A stretch of DNA of 64,000 bases from Chitinophaga sp. 180180018-3 (GTDB lineage Bacteria; Bacteroidota; Bacteroidia; Chitinophagales; Chitinophagaceae). Within the stretch, counting starts at the first letter, position 1. Every line of letters begins with the position of its first letter. The position numbers and the translations under genes are program-made. Positions 26,784-34,245 of the stretch are shown here, in pieces. Location: positions 2,418,001-2,482,000 of the forward strand of contig NZ_CP140772.1 of the NCBI RefSeq assembly GCF_037893185.1. The letters run 5' to 3'. The notes under the pieces were generated by a model. The model did no database searches. It saw only the letters and a program-made list of their open reading frames with translations, and was not told where the DNA came from.

Positions 26784-26791
26784 TATTTTTG
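26784..26791 (+). promoter_or_regulatory. -7 box before the VOC gene
   Basis: TATTTTTG matches TAnnTTTG and lies 14 bp before the ATG at 26806. No TTTG is seen at the right distance upstream. Confidence 0.4.
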
Positions 26792-26805
26792 GATAAATCA
26801 ATACT

Positions 26806-27258
26806 ATGACAAAGAACAAATTAATAAGAATGGACAATGTCGGCATTGTTGTAGAATCGCTCGATAATGCCATCCCTTTTTTCATGGAGTTAGGCCTAAA
26901 GCTTGAAGGACGGGGCACCATTGAGGGGGAATGGGCCGGTAGCGTTACCGGACTGGGCGATCAATGTGTAGAGGTGGCCATGATGGTTACGCCTGATGGG
27001 CACAGTCGTTTGGAACTTTCGCAATTTCTCCGCCCAACTGTAGTTTCAGACAACCGCATGGCCCCCGTGAACGCACTTGGTTATTTGCGTGTCATGTTCA
27101 CGGTTAAAGACATTGACGAGATGGTATCCAGGCTCAGCAAACATGGCGCTCAGCTCGTTGGCGAAGTGGTGCAGTATCAGGACACATACCGGCTGTGCTA
27201 CATTCGTGGGGCAGAAGGGATTCTGATTGGTCTGGCAGAAGAACTAGGTAATAAATAA
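26806..27258 (+). CDS. VOC (glyoxalase/bleomycin-resistance-like) family protein
   Basis: This 150-residue cytoplasmic protein has the paired beta-alpha-beta-beta-beta modules of the vicinal-oxygen-chelate fold: module one opens with MDNVGIVVESLDNAIPFFMELG, and module two with LRVMFTVKDIDEMVSRLSKHG, ending in CYIRGAEGILIGLAEEL. Metal ligands would include Glu in the final strand and a His or Glu in the first module. Members detoxify methylglyoxal, modify antibiotics or cleave aromatics, and short single genes like this cannot be assigned to one of these. It is transcribed alone from a nearby -7 box. Confidence 0.85.
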   Translation: MTKNKLIRMDNVGIVVESLDNAIPFFMELGLKLEGRGTIEGEWAGSVTGLGDQCVEVAMMVTPDGHSRLELSQFLRPTVVSDNRMAPVNALGYLRVMFTVKDIDEMVSRLSKHGAQLVGEVVQYQDTYRLCYIRGAEGILIGLAEELGNK

Positions 27259-27337
27259 ATTCAAACAAATGCCTCAAACAATCGAATAATGTGTGTTTCA
27301 TTGGCGTTTTAATGTATTTTTATATTAAAACAATCAT

Positions 27338-28786
27338 ATGAATTCCCGGATCTTTTTCCTTCTTGTTTTTCTCTCCGCAGGACTCCGCCTTTCAGCACAG
27401 AAAGAGTTGCTCAATGTTGAAAATATAATTAAAAGAGAAATGGATGAAAGACGAATTCCGGGATTACAGGTTGCTGTAGTGCAAAAGGGAGCAATCGTTT
27501 TGAATAAATCATATGGAATAGCAAATATTCAGGATAATGTTGCAGTTACTAATCAATCAATTTTTGCGATCAATTCATGTACGAAAGTCTTTACTGCTGT
27601 CGCAATAATGCAATTGGTGGAAGAAGGGAAAATAGATTTATCGGCTCCCGCTTCAACGTACCTGGATAGTTTGCCCGATAACTGGAAATCCGTCACAATA
27701 ACACAAATGCTGACACATACTTCAGGTTTCCCTGACCTGCTAAAAATCCTGGATCCATTTGTTGGCAGTTTAGGCAGTTTGAAAAATGAGGAGGCCATTT
27801 GGGAAAAATTAAAAACTATTCCTATGGATTTCAAACCCGGTGAAAAATTCAGCTATAATCAAACCAATGGATATTTGTTAGGAAAAATAATCGACAAATT
27901 ATATGGCAAGCCATTCGCACAGATGTTTTTAGAAAAGCAGTTCCAACCGGTAGGTATGTCTAATACACTTTTCGGAGATTCCCGCGATGTCATTCCGCAT
28001 TTTGCACCTACGTACAGCTACAGGCAAAATATGGACGGACGGAAGCTAAATGATTTCAAACTTGTCAATAATTATTATGAATTTCCTTATTTCCGCAGAA
28101 CCGCTTCGGGCTTGAATACAACCGCAGAGGATATGGCAAATTGGATAATAGCTTTACAAAAGGGGAGATTGATAAAATCAAAAAGTCTTATCAATAAGAT
28201 GTGGACGCCATCAGTTTTTAACGACGGTAATCCCACGCCCTGGGCATTGGGCTGGGGAATGAATAAATTCAGGGTAAATCATCGCGCCGTTGGTATGTCG
28301 GGCGGCGGACGGGCAGCATTTTTGATTTATCCCGAAGATGATTTAGCGGTAATAGTCTGGACGAACCTCGGAGGAGCATTCCCGGAGGATTTTTTGGAAG
28401 AACTGGCAGGCGTTTATAACGCCGGAATAATTAATGCGGATCCTCTTACCTTCCTGAGAATTAACCTTCGAAAGGTCGGCTTTGAAAAAGCAATTGAAAT
28501 AACAGAGAAAGAAAAAAAAGTCAATCCACAATTTATTCCTAATGAATTTGAAATAAATGAATGGGCTTATCGAATGATGTCGAAAAACCAGCTTAAAGAA
28601 GCCCTGGAAATTTTCAAATTAAATGTACACTTGTTTCCACAAAGCTGGAATGCTTATGATAGTTACGGAGAAGCCCTATTGAAAAGCGATAGAAAAGCGG
28701 AAGCGATAGCCATGTATAAAAAGTCAGTAGCGCTAAATCCTGCAAACGACAACGGGAAAAAAGTATTAGAAACTTTACTGAAATAG
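27338..28786 (+). CDS. Serine hydrolase (class C beta-lactamase-like) with C-terminal TPR
   Basis: This 482-residue exported protein has a signal peptide (1-21), then a penicillin-binding-protein/beta-lactamase fold with the nucleophile motif S80-C-T-K83, a second motif at about 173 (Y-N-Q in FSYNQTNGYLLG, where the canonical third residue is Asn), and a glycine-rich strand with MSGGGRAAFLIYPEDD. Two TPR-like helix pairs end the protein (LKEALEIFKLNVHLFPQSWNAY onward). Such proteins are usually peptidases or esterases of peptidoglycan-type or unknown substrates, not resistance enzymes. Composition is more AT-rich than the glycan loci. It is followed after 95 bp by a Crp-type regulator gene. 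Confidence 0.88.
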   Translation: MNSRIFFLLVFLSAGLRLSAQKELLNVENIIKREMDERRIPGLQVAVVQKGAIVLNKSYGIANIQDNVAVTNQSIFAINSCTKVFTAVAIMQLVEEGKIDLSAPASTYLDSLPDNWKSVTITQMLTHTSGFPDLLKILDPFVGSLGSLKNEEAIWEKLKTIPMDFKPGEKFSYNQTNGYLLGKIIDKLYGKPFAQMFLEKQFQPVGMSNTLFGDSRDVIPHFAPTYSYRQNMDGRKLNDFKLVNNYYEFPYFRRTASGLNTTAEDMANWIIALQKGRLIKSKSLINKMWTPSVFNDGNPTPWALGWGMNKFRVNHRAVGMSGGGRAAFLIYPEDDLAVIVWTNLGGAFPEDFLEELAGVYNAGIINADPLTFLRINLRKVGFEKAIEITEKEKKVNPQFIPNEFEINEWAYRMMSKNQLKEALEIFKLNVHLFPQSWNAYDSYGEALLKSDRKAEAIAMYKKSVALNPANDNGKKVLETLLK

Positions 28787-28881
28787 ATGAAGAATATACT
28801 ATCAAAACAAGGCCGGATAGAATCATTTGCTAAAGTTTGTAACTTTATTAATTATCTGTTTAGTTTAATTTAAAGATTTAA

Positions 28882-29463
28882 ATGACCCATTACTACGACA
28901 CTCTTTTTGAATACGTGTCTCAAATAATTGAAATGCCCGAGCATGATAAAAATCAATGCCGGCGTACTTTCAAGCCGTTGCGGGTTCCGGCGAATACATT
29001 ACTTGATGTGGCAGGGAAAATACCGCAGTATAACAATTTTATTGTTTCGGGTTATATGCGCAAATATTACGTAAATGACAAAGAAGAGGAAATAACAGTT
29101 GATCTGAACGATGGCCCCAGATTTTTCACCTCCTACTTTCATTTCGTGCAACAGACTGTTTCCAACGAATACCTTCATTGTATTACAGATTGCGAGTTGC
29201 TCCGGATTTCCAAATCAGATGCTGACTCGACCGCCGAAACAAGCTTTACGCAAAAGGACTATACGATAAAACTGTTTAATCAGGTACAGGAAGAATATAG
29301 AGAAAGAATTAACGACCTTGCAAATCTTACGGCAGAACAGCGTTATTTAAAATTTATACATAATACGCCCAACATCATTAAAAATGTTCCACTTAAATAC
29401 ATCGCATCCTACCTCGGTATAAAGCCGGAAAGCCTGAGCAGAATCAGAAGGGACATTTCTTAA
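28882..29463 (+). CDS. Crp/Fnr-family transcriptional regulator
   Basis: This 193-residue protein has a cyclic-nucleotide-binding-like beta-roll (about 10-115, with FKPLRVPANTLLDVAGKIPQ and FIVSGYMRKYYVNDKEEEI) and a shortened C-terminal winged HTH (about 145-193, LKYIASYLGIKPESLSRIRRDIS). Such single-domain-sensor Crp relatives are numerous in Bacteroidota; effectors are seldom known. It reads toward the DUF2306 gene 73 bp downstream, so it may regulate it. The spacing does not prove an operon. Confidence 0.88.
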   Translation: MTHYYDTLFEYVSQIIEMPEHDKNQCRRTFKPLRVPANTLLDVAGKIPQYNNFIVSGYMRKYYVNDKEEEITVDLNDGPRFFTSYFHFVQQTVSNEYLHCITDCELLRISKSDADSTAETSFTQKDYTIKLFNQVQEEYRERINDLANLTAEQRYLKFIHNTPNIIKNVPLKYIASYLGIKPESLSRIRRDIS

Positions 29464-29536
29464 CAAATGTCAATTCCGTACGAACGAAAGGGCTGCTACC
29501 TTTGTTGCATATCCCGGTTGTATGCAGGAAAATAAC

Positions 29537-30328
29537 ATGGCACTTTCAGGAAGAACATTGCGCCTGACCACAAAATTTTGGTTTATCATCTTTTTAATGG
29601 GCCAACTAATATTTGCCTGGTACATTTTTATGCTGTACTGGAAATCCGCTGCTTTGGGCGAATTTGAAAAATGGAATTCGGCGACTCCCCATCTATATAT
29701 AAAAGGCCAGGCTATCAGAAATATAGTTTTTGGGCTACATGCGGCAATAGCTGGTATCATTAGTGTTATTGGCCCTTTGCAGCTTGTTCCGCAAATACGT
29801 AAATATGCGCCTGCATATCATAGAATTAGTGGGCGGTTATATGTTATTGTTGCTTTTCTCATCAGCATTGACGGAATTTATCTTACATGGCGAAAAGGCG
29901 CTGTTGGTGATTTTCCGGCCCATGTAGTGATTAGCATTAATGCGTTTATCATAATGATTTGTGGATATTTTACCATTCGGTATGCCATCAAAAGGAACCT
30001 GAAAGCACACAATCAATGGGCAGTACATCTGCTTTTGGCGATGAGCGGAGTTTGGCTTTTCCGGGTATTCCTGATGCTTTGGCTTATCATCAACGGTGGC
30101 CCTGTTGGATTTGACCCGGACACATTCAGCGGGCCATTCTTAAATGTGCTGGCTGTTTTAGTTTATATCTTTCCTCAGGCGCTTGTTGCTTATTATTTTA
30201 AAGCCCGCAATTCGAATACCCGGCTACCGAAAGTATTTTTTTCTATTCTTATTACCTTGATTACAATTGGAATGACCGTAGGTATTATAGCTGCCACACT
30301 AGGTATGTGGTTGCCGAGATTGAACTGA
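29537..30328 (+). CDS. DUF2306 family seven-helix membrane protein
   Basis: This 263-residue inner-membrane protein has about seven hydrophobic segments (including FWFIIFLMGQLIFAWYIFML, LYVIVAFLISIDGIYLT, WAVHLLLAMSGVWLFRVFLM). The HRISGRLYV segment in the middle and HNQWAVHLL near the fifth helix resemble the conserved His/Gly pattern of DUF2306, a family of unknown function possibly binding haem or a quinone. The frame begins with an ATG at 29522; I chose 29537 because AGGAAA lies 7 bp ahead of it. No partner gene is evident apart from the Crp-type regulator upstream. Confidence 0.8.
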   Translation: MALSGRTLRLTTKFWFIIFLMGQLIFAWYIFMLYWKSAALGEFEKWNSATPHLYIKGQAIRNIVFGLHAAIAGIISVIGPLQLVPQIRKYAPAYHRISGRLYVIVAFLISIDGIYLTWRKGAVGDFPAHVVISINAFIIMICGYFTIRYAIKRNLKAHNQWAVHLLLAMSGVWLFRVFLMLWLIINGGPVGFDPDTFSGPFLNVLAVLVYIFPQALVAYYFKARNSNTRLPKVFFSILITLITIGMTVGIIAATLGMWLPRLN

Positions 30329-30369
30329 TAAAGGGAAAGAACTCCGGCTGACTTTTTCTTAATTCCTTA

Positions 30370-30390
30370 GTTTGGGCCAGCAGCCCAAAC
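30370..30390. repeat. Small inverted repeat
   Basis: GTTTGGGC and GCCCAAAC pair over a 5-base loop, 42 bp after the DUF2306 stop. There is no T tract, so it may be a weak terminator or a chance palindrome. Confidence 0.4.
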
Positions 30391-30397
30391 CCTGCAA

Positions 30398-30541
30398 TTA
30401 GCGCCATTTTTTTACAAATTCAGCAATCGCTTCCCCAATTTCAGCGGGACTGTCTTCCTGTAAAAAATGCTTTCCTTTTACTGTTATCTCTGTTTGATTG
30501 GGCCAGGGTATTTCTATTGCCGGAGGGAAGGCCGCAGCCAT
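30398..30541 (-). pseudogene. C-terminal remnant of a haloalkane dehalogenase
   Basis: On the minus strand 48 codons end in TAA at 30398 and encode a tail containing [19 protein letters not shown] followed by [17 protein letters not shown]. This matches the C-terminal end of LinB-type haloalkane dehalogenases, including the catalytic His in GKHFLQED. The nucleophile elbow and most of the alpha/beta-hydrolase domain, which should lie at higher coordinates, are absent: the sequence there turns into a LuxR-type fragment on the other strand. The gene has been broken by rearrangement or deletion. Confidence 0.75.
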
Positions 30542-30573
30542 TTGATGCCACAACACCTGGCAACTGCCTGCCG

Positions 30574-30768
30574 GCCAAATATAAGCTCTCTCCCAGGGAA
30601 CTGGATATTATCAGACTTATCAAAGAAGGGAAATCTACCAAACAGATTGCCGTCGTATTGGAACTAAGTATTTATACGGTAGAAACCCATCATAAAAACA
30701 TCAACCGGAAATTAAATGTACAAAGTACTGCCGAATTGATTTCAGTAGTGAATAATCTCCGAAGTTAA
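30574..30768 (+). pseudogene. LuxR/NarL-type DNA-binding domain fragment
   Basis: About 60 residues form a complete LuxR-type [23 protein letters not shown], then IAVVLELSIYTVETHHKNIN and RKLNVQSTAELISVV. In NarL-type response regulators this is preceded by a receiver domain, but here the upstream sequence is the opposite-strand dehalogenase remnant and there is no credible start codon (the frame opens at a TTG inside that remnant). The stop is normal. It is a truncated gene, possibly still producing a short DNA-binding protein. Confidence 0.7.
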
Positions 30769-30835
30769 ATATGAAATCTGCGGCAGTGGCGCAAAAGGAG
30801 TATGAATGGCATTATTCATGTCCGGCCCCCCTTAT

Positions 30836-30867
30836 TTTGCCGTATTTCAAATTAAATTGTATTTTTG
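30836..30867 (+). promoter_or_regulatory. Consensus promoter with no protein gene downstream
   Basis: TTTG (30836-30839), a 20-bp spacer and TATTTTTG (30860-30867) make one of the best Bacteroidota promoter matches in the window. The next feature downstream is a tRNA 3'-end remnant and a terminator, so its product would be a short RNA. Confidence 0.55.
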
Positions 30868-30943
30868 ACCTGGTTTTTCAGTATGTTATTTGCATTTGAA
30901 ATGATACATTTCGTATAAATGCAGCTTAGTATAATTAATTGAG

Positions 30944-30960
30944 TTTAGTCGTCCCGACAA
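30944..30960 (+). repeat. tRNA-Pro 3'-end remnant (candidate attachment site)
   Basis: TTTAGTCGTCCCGACAA matches TCTAGTCGTCCCGACGA at the 3' end of tRNA-Pro at 15 of 17 positions and is in the same orientation. It is followed by a terminator, as at the other copies. The rest of the tRNA is absent. Confidence 0.65.
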
Positions 30961-30964
30961 TAAA

Positions 30965-31006
30965 GAGAAAAGGCTTATGAAGATAAAAATTCGTAAGCCT
31001 TTTTTC
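30965..31006 (+). terminator. Terminator after the tRNA 3'-end remnant
   Basis: GAGAAAAGGCTTATGAA pairs with TTCGTAAGCCTTTTTTC (17 bp with two G-T pairs) around an A-rich loop and ends in a T tract. Confidence 0.8.
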
Positions 31007-31035
31007 TTTTTATCAGGCAAGAAGCAAGAAAATTT

Positions 31036-31776
31036 ATGGAGCAAAGTGTGAAAGTGATTTTTTCTGTTTTATTGATGTTCAGCAGCTTTTTGGGAGTGGC
31101 GCAAACTCCAAAGAACGCAGCTAAAGAAGAACAAAAAACTATTTATTTTTTCAGCGGTATCGGTGCAGATTCAACCATATTCAGGAACCTGAAACTTCCG
31201 GGTTACCGCAAGGTCTATATCTCCTGGATCCCCGCTTTGCCAAATGAATCATTAACACAGTACGCAGGCAGGATAAAAAGTCAGATCACGGTCGAAAATC
31301 CGTACATCATCGGACTCTCTTTTGGAGGTATAGTGGCTGTAGAGGTATCTAAGCAGATATGGGTGAAAAAAATGGTGCTGATCTCTTCAGTCAGAACAAA
31401 GGATGAATTGAACAAAAGGCAGTACTTTTTTATGAGATTGGGACTATATCGAATCATTCCCGGTTCATTGCTAAGACGCACCAATTTTCTCACTTATCGC
31501 TATTTTGGCGCCCGGACTGAAACTGATAAAAAAGCATTAACTAAATTACTACAAGGCACAGATGTTACTTTTTTTCGTTGGGCCCTGAAAAGCATTGCTT
31601 ATTGGGATAATAAAGTAGCGCCTGAGAGAACGATTCAAATACATGGAACGGTCGACAGGGTGATAGCCAGCAGGTTTGTACATCCGGATTACCGCATTAA
31701 GGGAGGAGGGCATATCATGGTTTTTAACAGGGCGGATACGATTAGTAAAATTATCAGGAATTATTTTCGGGAGTAG
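31036..31776 (+). CDS. Exported alpha/beta hydrolase
   Basis: This 246-residue protein has a signal peptide ending in GVAQ, then an alpha/beta-hydrolase fold: nucleophile elbow GLSFGG with Ser95, an acid residue in HGTVDRVI and the catalytic His in GGGHIMVFNRAD. The domain is short, without a large lid, as in small esterases of the RsbQ/YbbA type. The substrate is unknown. It lies just right of the last tRNA 3'-end remnant and is preceded by that terminator, so it starts a new transcription unit. No partner gene follows. Confidence 0.82.
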   Translation: MEQSVKVIFSVLLMFSSFLGVAQTPKNAAKEEQKTIYFFSGIGADSTIFRNLKLPGYRKVYISWIPALPNESLTQYAGRIKSQITVENPYIIGLSFGGIVAVEVSKQIWVKKMVLISSVRTKDELNKRQYFFMRLGLYRIIPGSLLRRTNFLTYRYFGARTETDKKALTKLLQGTDVTFFRWALKSIAYWDNKVAPERTIQIHGTVDRVIASRFVHPDYRIKGGGHIMVFNRADTISKIIRNYFRE

Positions 31777-32153
31777 GGGGCTATCTATAATTCAAAGTTG
31801 ATGAATTCTTTTCTCATTCAATATACCCGGGATGAGAAAAAATGTGCAGGAAGTGAGAATTCTTCAATTGATAAAAAAGTACCGGTTTTACACCTGCCCT
31901 GGACCGGCCGTCACCACATGGTGAAGTATACGATACCTAAGAGATACCTAAGAGATAGCACATTAAGTACACTGCAATAATTTGTAAATCATATAGTTGT
32001 AAATATCTGAAAATACGCTATATGATCCACGGCACGGCATTTTTGATAGTATTTTCACCTTATTTGCCGGAGAGTAAGATATTTAGTCCTGACATAGCTA
32101 TACAATTGAAGAAAATAATCCTGATTTTGTTTCACAACATGCCCGCTGGTATC
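31777..32153. other. 377-bp gap with a short tandem repeat
   Basis: No convincing gene or RNA is seen. An 11-bp unit GATACCTAAGA is repeated twice in tandem at 31932-31953 with a partial third copy. The rest is AT-rich and lies between two convergent genes. A 60-codon frame at 31798-31980 has no family features. Confidence 0.5.
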
Positions 32154-33341
32154 TCACCTGAAATGCAACACCTTCTTCTCATCAATATACGAATCCACAC
32201 CTGCCAGCATCTTCAGATCCCCCTGGAAAACAGCAATCGGCTGGTTGCGATCCAACACCCCCACAAACTTCTTATCGCCCGTACCCGGATTGTCAATCAC
32301 TACCTGCATACCAAACCAGCGTGGTATCACTGCACAGATATCGGATAGCTTCATTTCGTCGAAATAAAACAATCCTTTCTGCCAGCTCAACGTTTGCCGT
32401 TCATCAAAGCTTTGCACTACTACCGCTTTGCCGTTCGTATAAACTGCTTCCTTACCCGGTGTTAAACTGCGCTCGCCAGCCGGATTTTGCAGGTGTACAC
32501 TGCCTTCCAGTAATGATACCTTTTCAGTATTGGTGCTATAGGTGTTGACGTTAAACGCTGTACCCAATACCTGTACCGTAGTTTTAGGCAGATGTACAAT
32601 GAATGGCTTATCCGGATCTTTTGCAATTTTCATATAGGCTTCACCGTTAATCGTTATCTCCCGCGTATTACCGGTAAAGGTCAACGGAAACCGCAGCTCT
32701 GTTGCTGAATTCATCCAAATTTCCGAACCATCATCCAGCCGGATTTTGTAATCCAGCCCAACCGGTACGGTAAGAATATTGATACCGGCAGGAGAAGCGT
32801 TTTTAACGGTGTTATAAGTAAGGGTATTTCCGCTGTTACTCAGGGTAGCGCCTCCCTTATTGATATTCCCCTGCTGCAGGGAAAGATTAACGGTACTGCC
32901 GTCGGCCAGCTGCAATGCAATACCGGGCTTACCAACGTTACCTGCAGCCTGTTTTTTCCCCTGCTGTAATGAGTGCCAGAACAGGGTCGTACCGGCAATT
33001 GCGCATACGATAACAGCTGCTGCCGAATATCTTTTGAGTATAGTTAGTTTTCTTTGTCTGTTTGGAAGTGCAAATGTTTTCGTTTGTTCGAAAGTAAGCG
33101 CTGTCGCATCCGGCTGCCGGAAGCGGGCCGCCAGGTCGTCCCAATATCCCGGCGCATCTGCTTCACTGAATCCGGTGGCTACTTTTTCAGCCGGTAGCCG
33201 TTGTGCCATTTCTTCGTAAGCAGTGGCTACACCCGGATCACGCTGCAGCAACAACTCCAGCTCAACGGATTCTCTTTCGTCGAGCGTATTACTGAGCTTG
33301 CCCAGCAACAGATATTCATGATAAGGTGTTAAATGCGTCAT
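32154..33341 (-). CDS. FecR-family anti-sigma factor
   Basis: This 395-residue inner-membrane protein has an N-terminal cytoplasmic anti-sigma part (about 1-95), one membrane segment (about 107-125, SAAAVIVCAIAGTTLFW), and a periplasmic FecR domain with LTVPVGLDYKIRLDDGSEIW, NSATELRFP, GEAYMKIAKDPDKPFIVH and VQVLGTAFNVNTY. It holds the ECF sigma factor encoded 20 bp upstream until the STN domain of the cognate SusC transmits a substrate signal. It is divergent from that SusC gene (34246-37644). The arrangement is standard for substrate-induced SusC/SusD loci. Confidence 0.93.
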   Translation of the reverse strand: MTHLTPYHEYLLLGKLSNTLDERESVELELLLQRDPGVATAYEEMAQRLPAEKVATGFSEADAPGYWDDLAARFRQPDATALTFEQTKTFALPNRQRKLTILKRYSAAAVIVCAIAGTTLFWHSLQQGKKQAAGNVGKPGIALQLADGSTVNLSLQQGNINKGGATLSNSGNTLTYNTVKNASPAGINILTVPVGLDYKIRLDDGSEIWMNSATELRFPLTFTGNTREITINGEAYMKIAKDPDKPFIVHLPKTTVQVLGTAFNVNTYSTNTEKVSLLEGSVHLQNPAGERSLTPGKEAVYTNGKAVVVQSFDERQTLSWQKGLFYFDEMKLSDICAVIPRWFGMQVVIDNPGTGDKKFVGVLDRNQPIAVFQGDLKMLAGVDSYIDEKKVLHFR

Positions 33342-33361
33342 ATCCTGTTTAAAAGCCTTTA

Positions 33362-33907
33362 TTAAATTCCTGTGTTCCTTAATGTAACTCTTAGTTCTTT
33401 GAGTGCCCTGTCCATATGACTACTGACGGTCGACTTGCTGATACCTAACTGCTCTGCTATCTGCAAGTGAGATAAATGTTCCAGGTAATGTAATCTGAAT
33501 ACTTTCCCTGCCATAGGCGGCAACAGGCTGATGGCCTGATCAATCTCCCTTTCCAGCTCTCTGTGCTCGATAACATGAGTAGCCGCAACTGCTACCGGTA
33601 ACGGCATCGACTGTGCCTTCTTTAACAACGATGCCTGCGCCCTGTTGTACTTGAGTGCCTTGTTGCGTATGGCAAATATCAGGTAGCCTTCGAGCGACTG
33701 CTTAATATGCTCATAACGCCTGTTTTCCCAAAAGTCAATAAAGAAATCCTGCACAATATCTTTTGAAACTGCATCATCAGCTGTAATAGAATAGGCCAGT
33801 ACAAACAGTCTTTTGCGTGATCTGCTGTATAGGATGTTGAATGCATCCAGGTCATGCTGTTGCAACCGTTGCAGTAAATTTGTATAATCAAATAACGCTG
33901 GCGTCAT
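33362..33907 (-). CDS. ECF RNA polymerase sigma factor (SusC/FecR-associated)
   Basis: This 181-residue sigma-70 family factor has a region 2 (about 20-90: FNILYSRSRKRLFVLAYSIT, DIVQDFFIDFWENR) and a region 4 helix-turn-helix (about 125-175: HYLEHLSHLQIAEQLGISKS). The small size without regions 1 and 3 is typical of ECF factors. Its stop is 20 bp from the FecR gene, and both are divergent from the STN-containing SusC, so it is expected to transcribe the polysaccharide locus at 34246-47326. A TAnnTTTG box lies about 50 bp upstream of the start. Confidence 0.93.
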   Translation of the reverse strand: MTPALFDYTNLLQRLQQHDLDAFNILYSRSRKRLFVLAYSITADDAVSKDIVQDFFIDFWENRRYEHIKQSLEGYLIFAIRNKALKYNRAQASLLKKAQSMPLPVAVAATHVIEHRELEREIDQAISLLPPMAGKVFRLHYLEHLSHLQIAEQLGISKSTVSSHMDRALKELRVTLRNTGI

Positions 33908-33956
33908 TACGACTCTATTATGGTGGTAATAGCAAGGAAATCGTCTCTACCTATGT

Positions 33957-33964
33957 CAAACATA
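33957..33964 (-). promoter_or_regulatory. -7 box of the sigma/anti-sigma operon
   Basis: TATGTTTG on the minus strand matches TAnnTTTG and leaves a leader of about 45 nt before the ATG at 33907. No clear -33 TTTG is present. Confidence 0.45.
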
Positions 33965-34245
33965 CGTAAAACCTGTTCACTAAGATAATTTATGAAATTT
34001 AAAAAAAAAATAACCTGGTGACTAGTGATACGATTTTGTTTTTGGGTCTTATATCTGAAACCTGTTAATTGCCCACGTGGCCGTCGATGTATGTAAACCA
34101 AAGCAGGTTGTACTTAAAACCAGGATTGTTATGTATTATAGTAACGCGCCCTAATAAGGGCGTAGCCAAAATCTTGTCCCTGATACAATTAAAAAGGGGA
34201 TTATTCTCAGGTAATTAGTATTGATATTCCAAACGAGTGCCAATT
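33965..34245. promoter_or_regulatory. Divergent regulatory gap of the rhamnoside locus
   Basis: This AT-rich gap separates the sigma gene from SusC. A small palindrome CGCCCT-AATA-AGGGCG (34147-34162) lies about 85 bp before the SusC start and could be an operator or a leader hairpin. The promoter recognised by the ECF factor should be here but has no known consensus I can match. Confidence 0.35.

Larger units (their letters stand above)
30874..31006 (+). ncRNA. Candidate small RNA or relic tRNA transcript
   Basis: The interval runs from the predicted start a few bases after the promoter at 30836-30867 to the terminator at 30965-31006, about 133 nt. It contains an inner palindromic stretch (GCATTT...AAATGC, about 30890-30922) and the tRNA-Pro 3' end GTTTAGTCGTCCCGAC. 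It holds no open frame of note. It may be a remnant of a tRNA gene whose body was lost or a small RNA. The boundaries are estimates. Confidence 0.3.

Noticed and set aside
30441..30641. 66-codon minus-strand frame overlapping the dehalogenase remnant
   Set aside because: It is in a different frame from the remnant with the clear LinB-like C-terminus and has no features.
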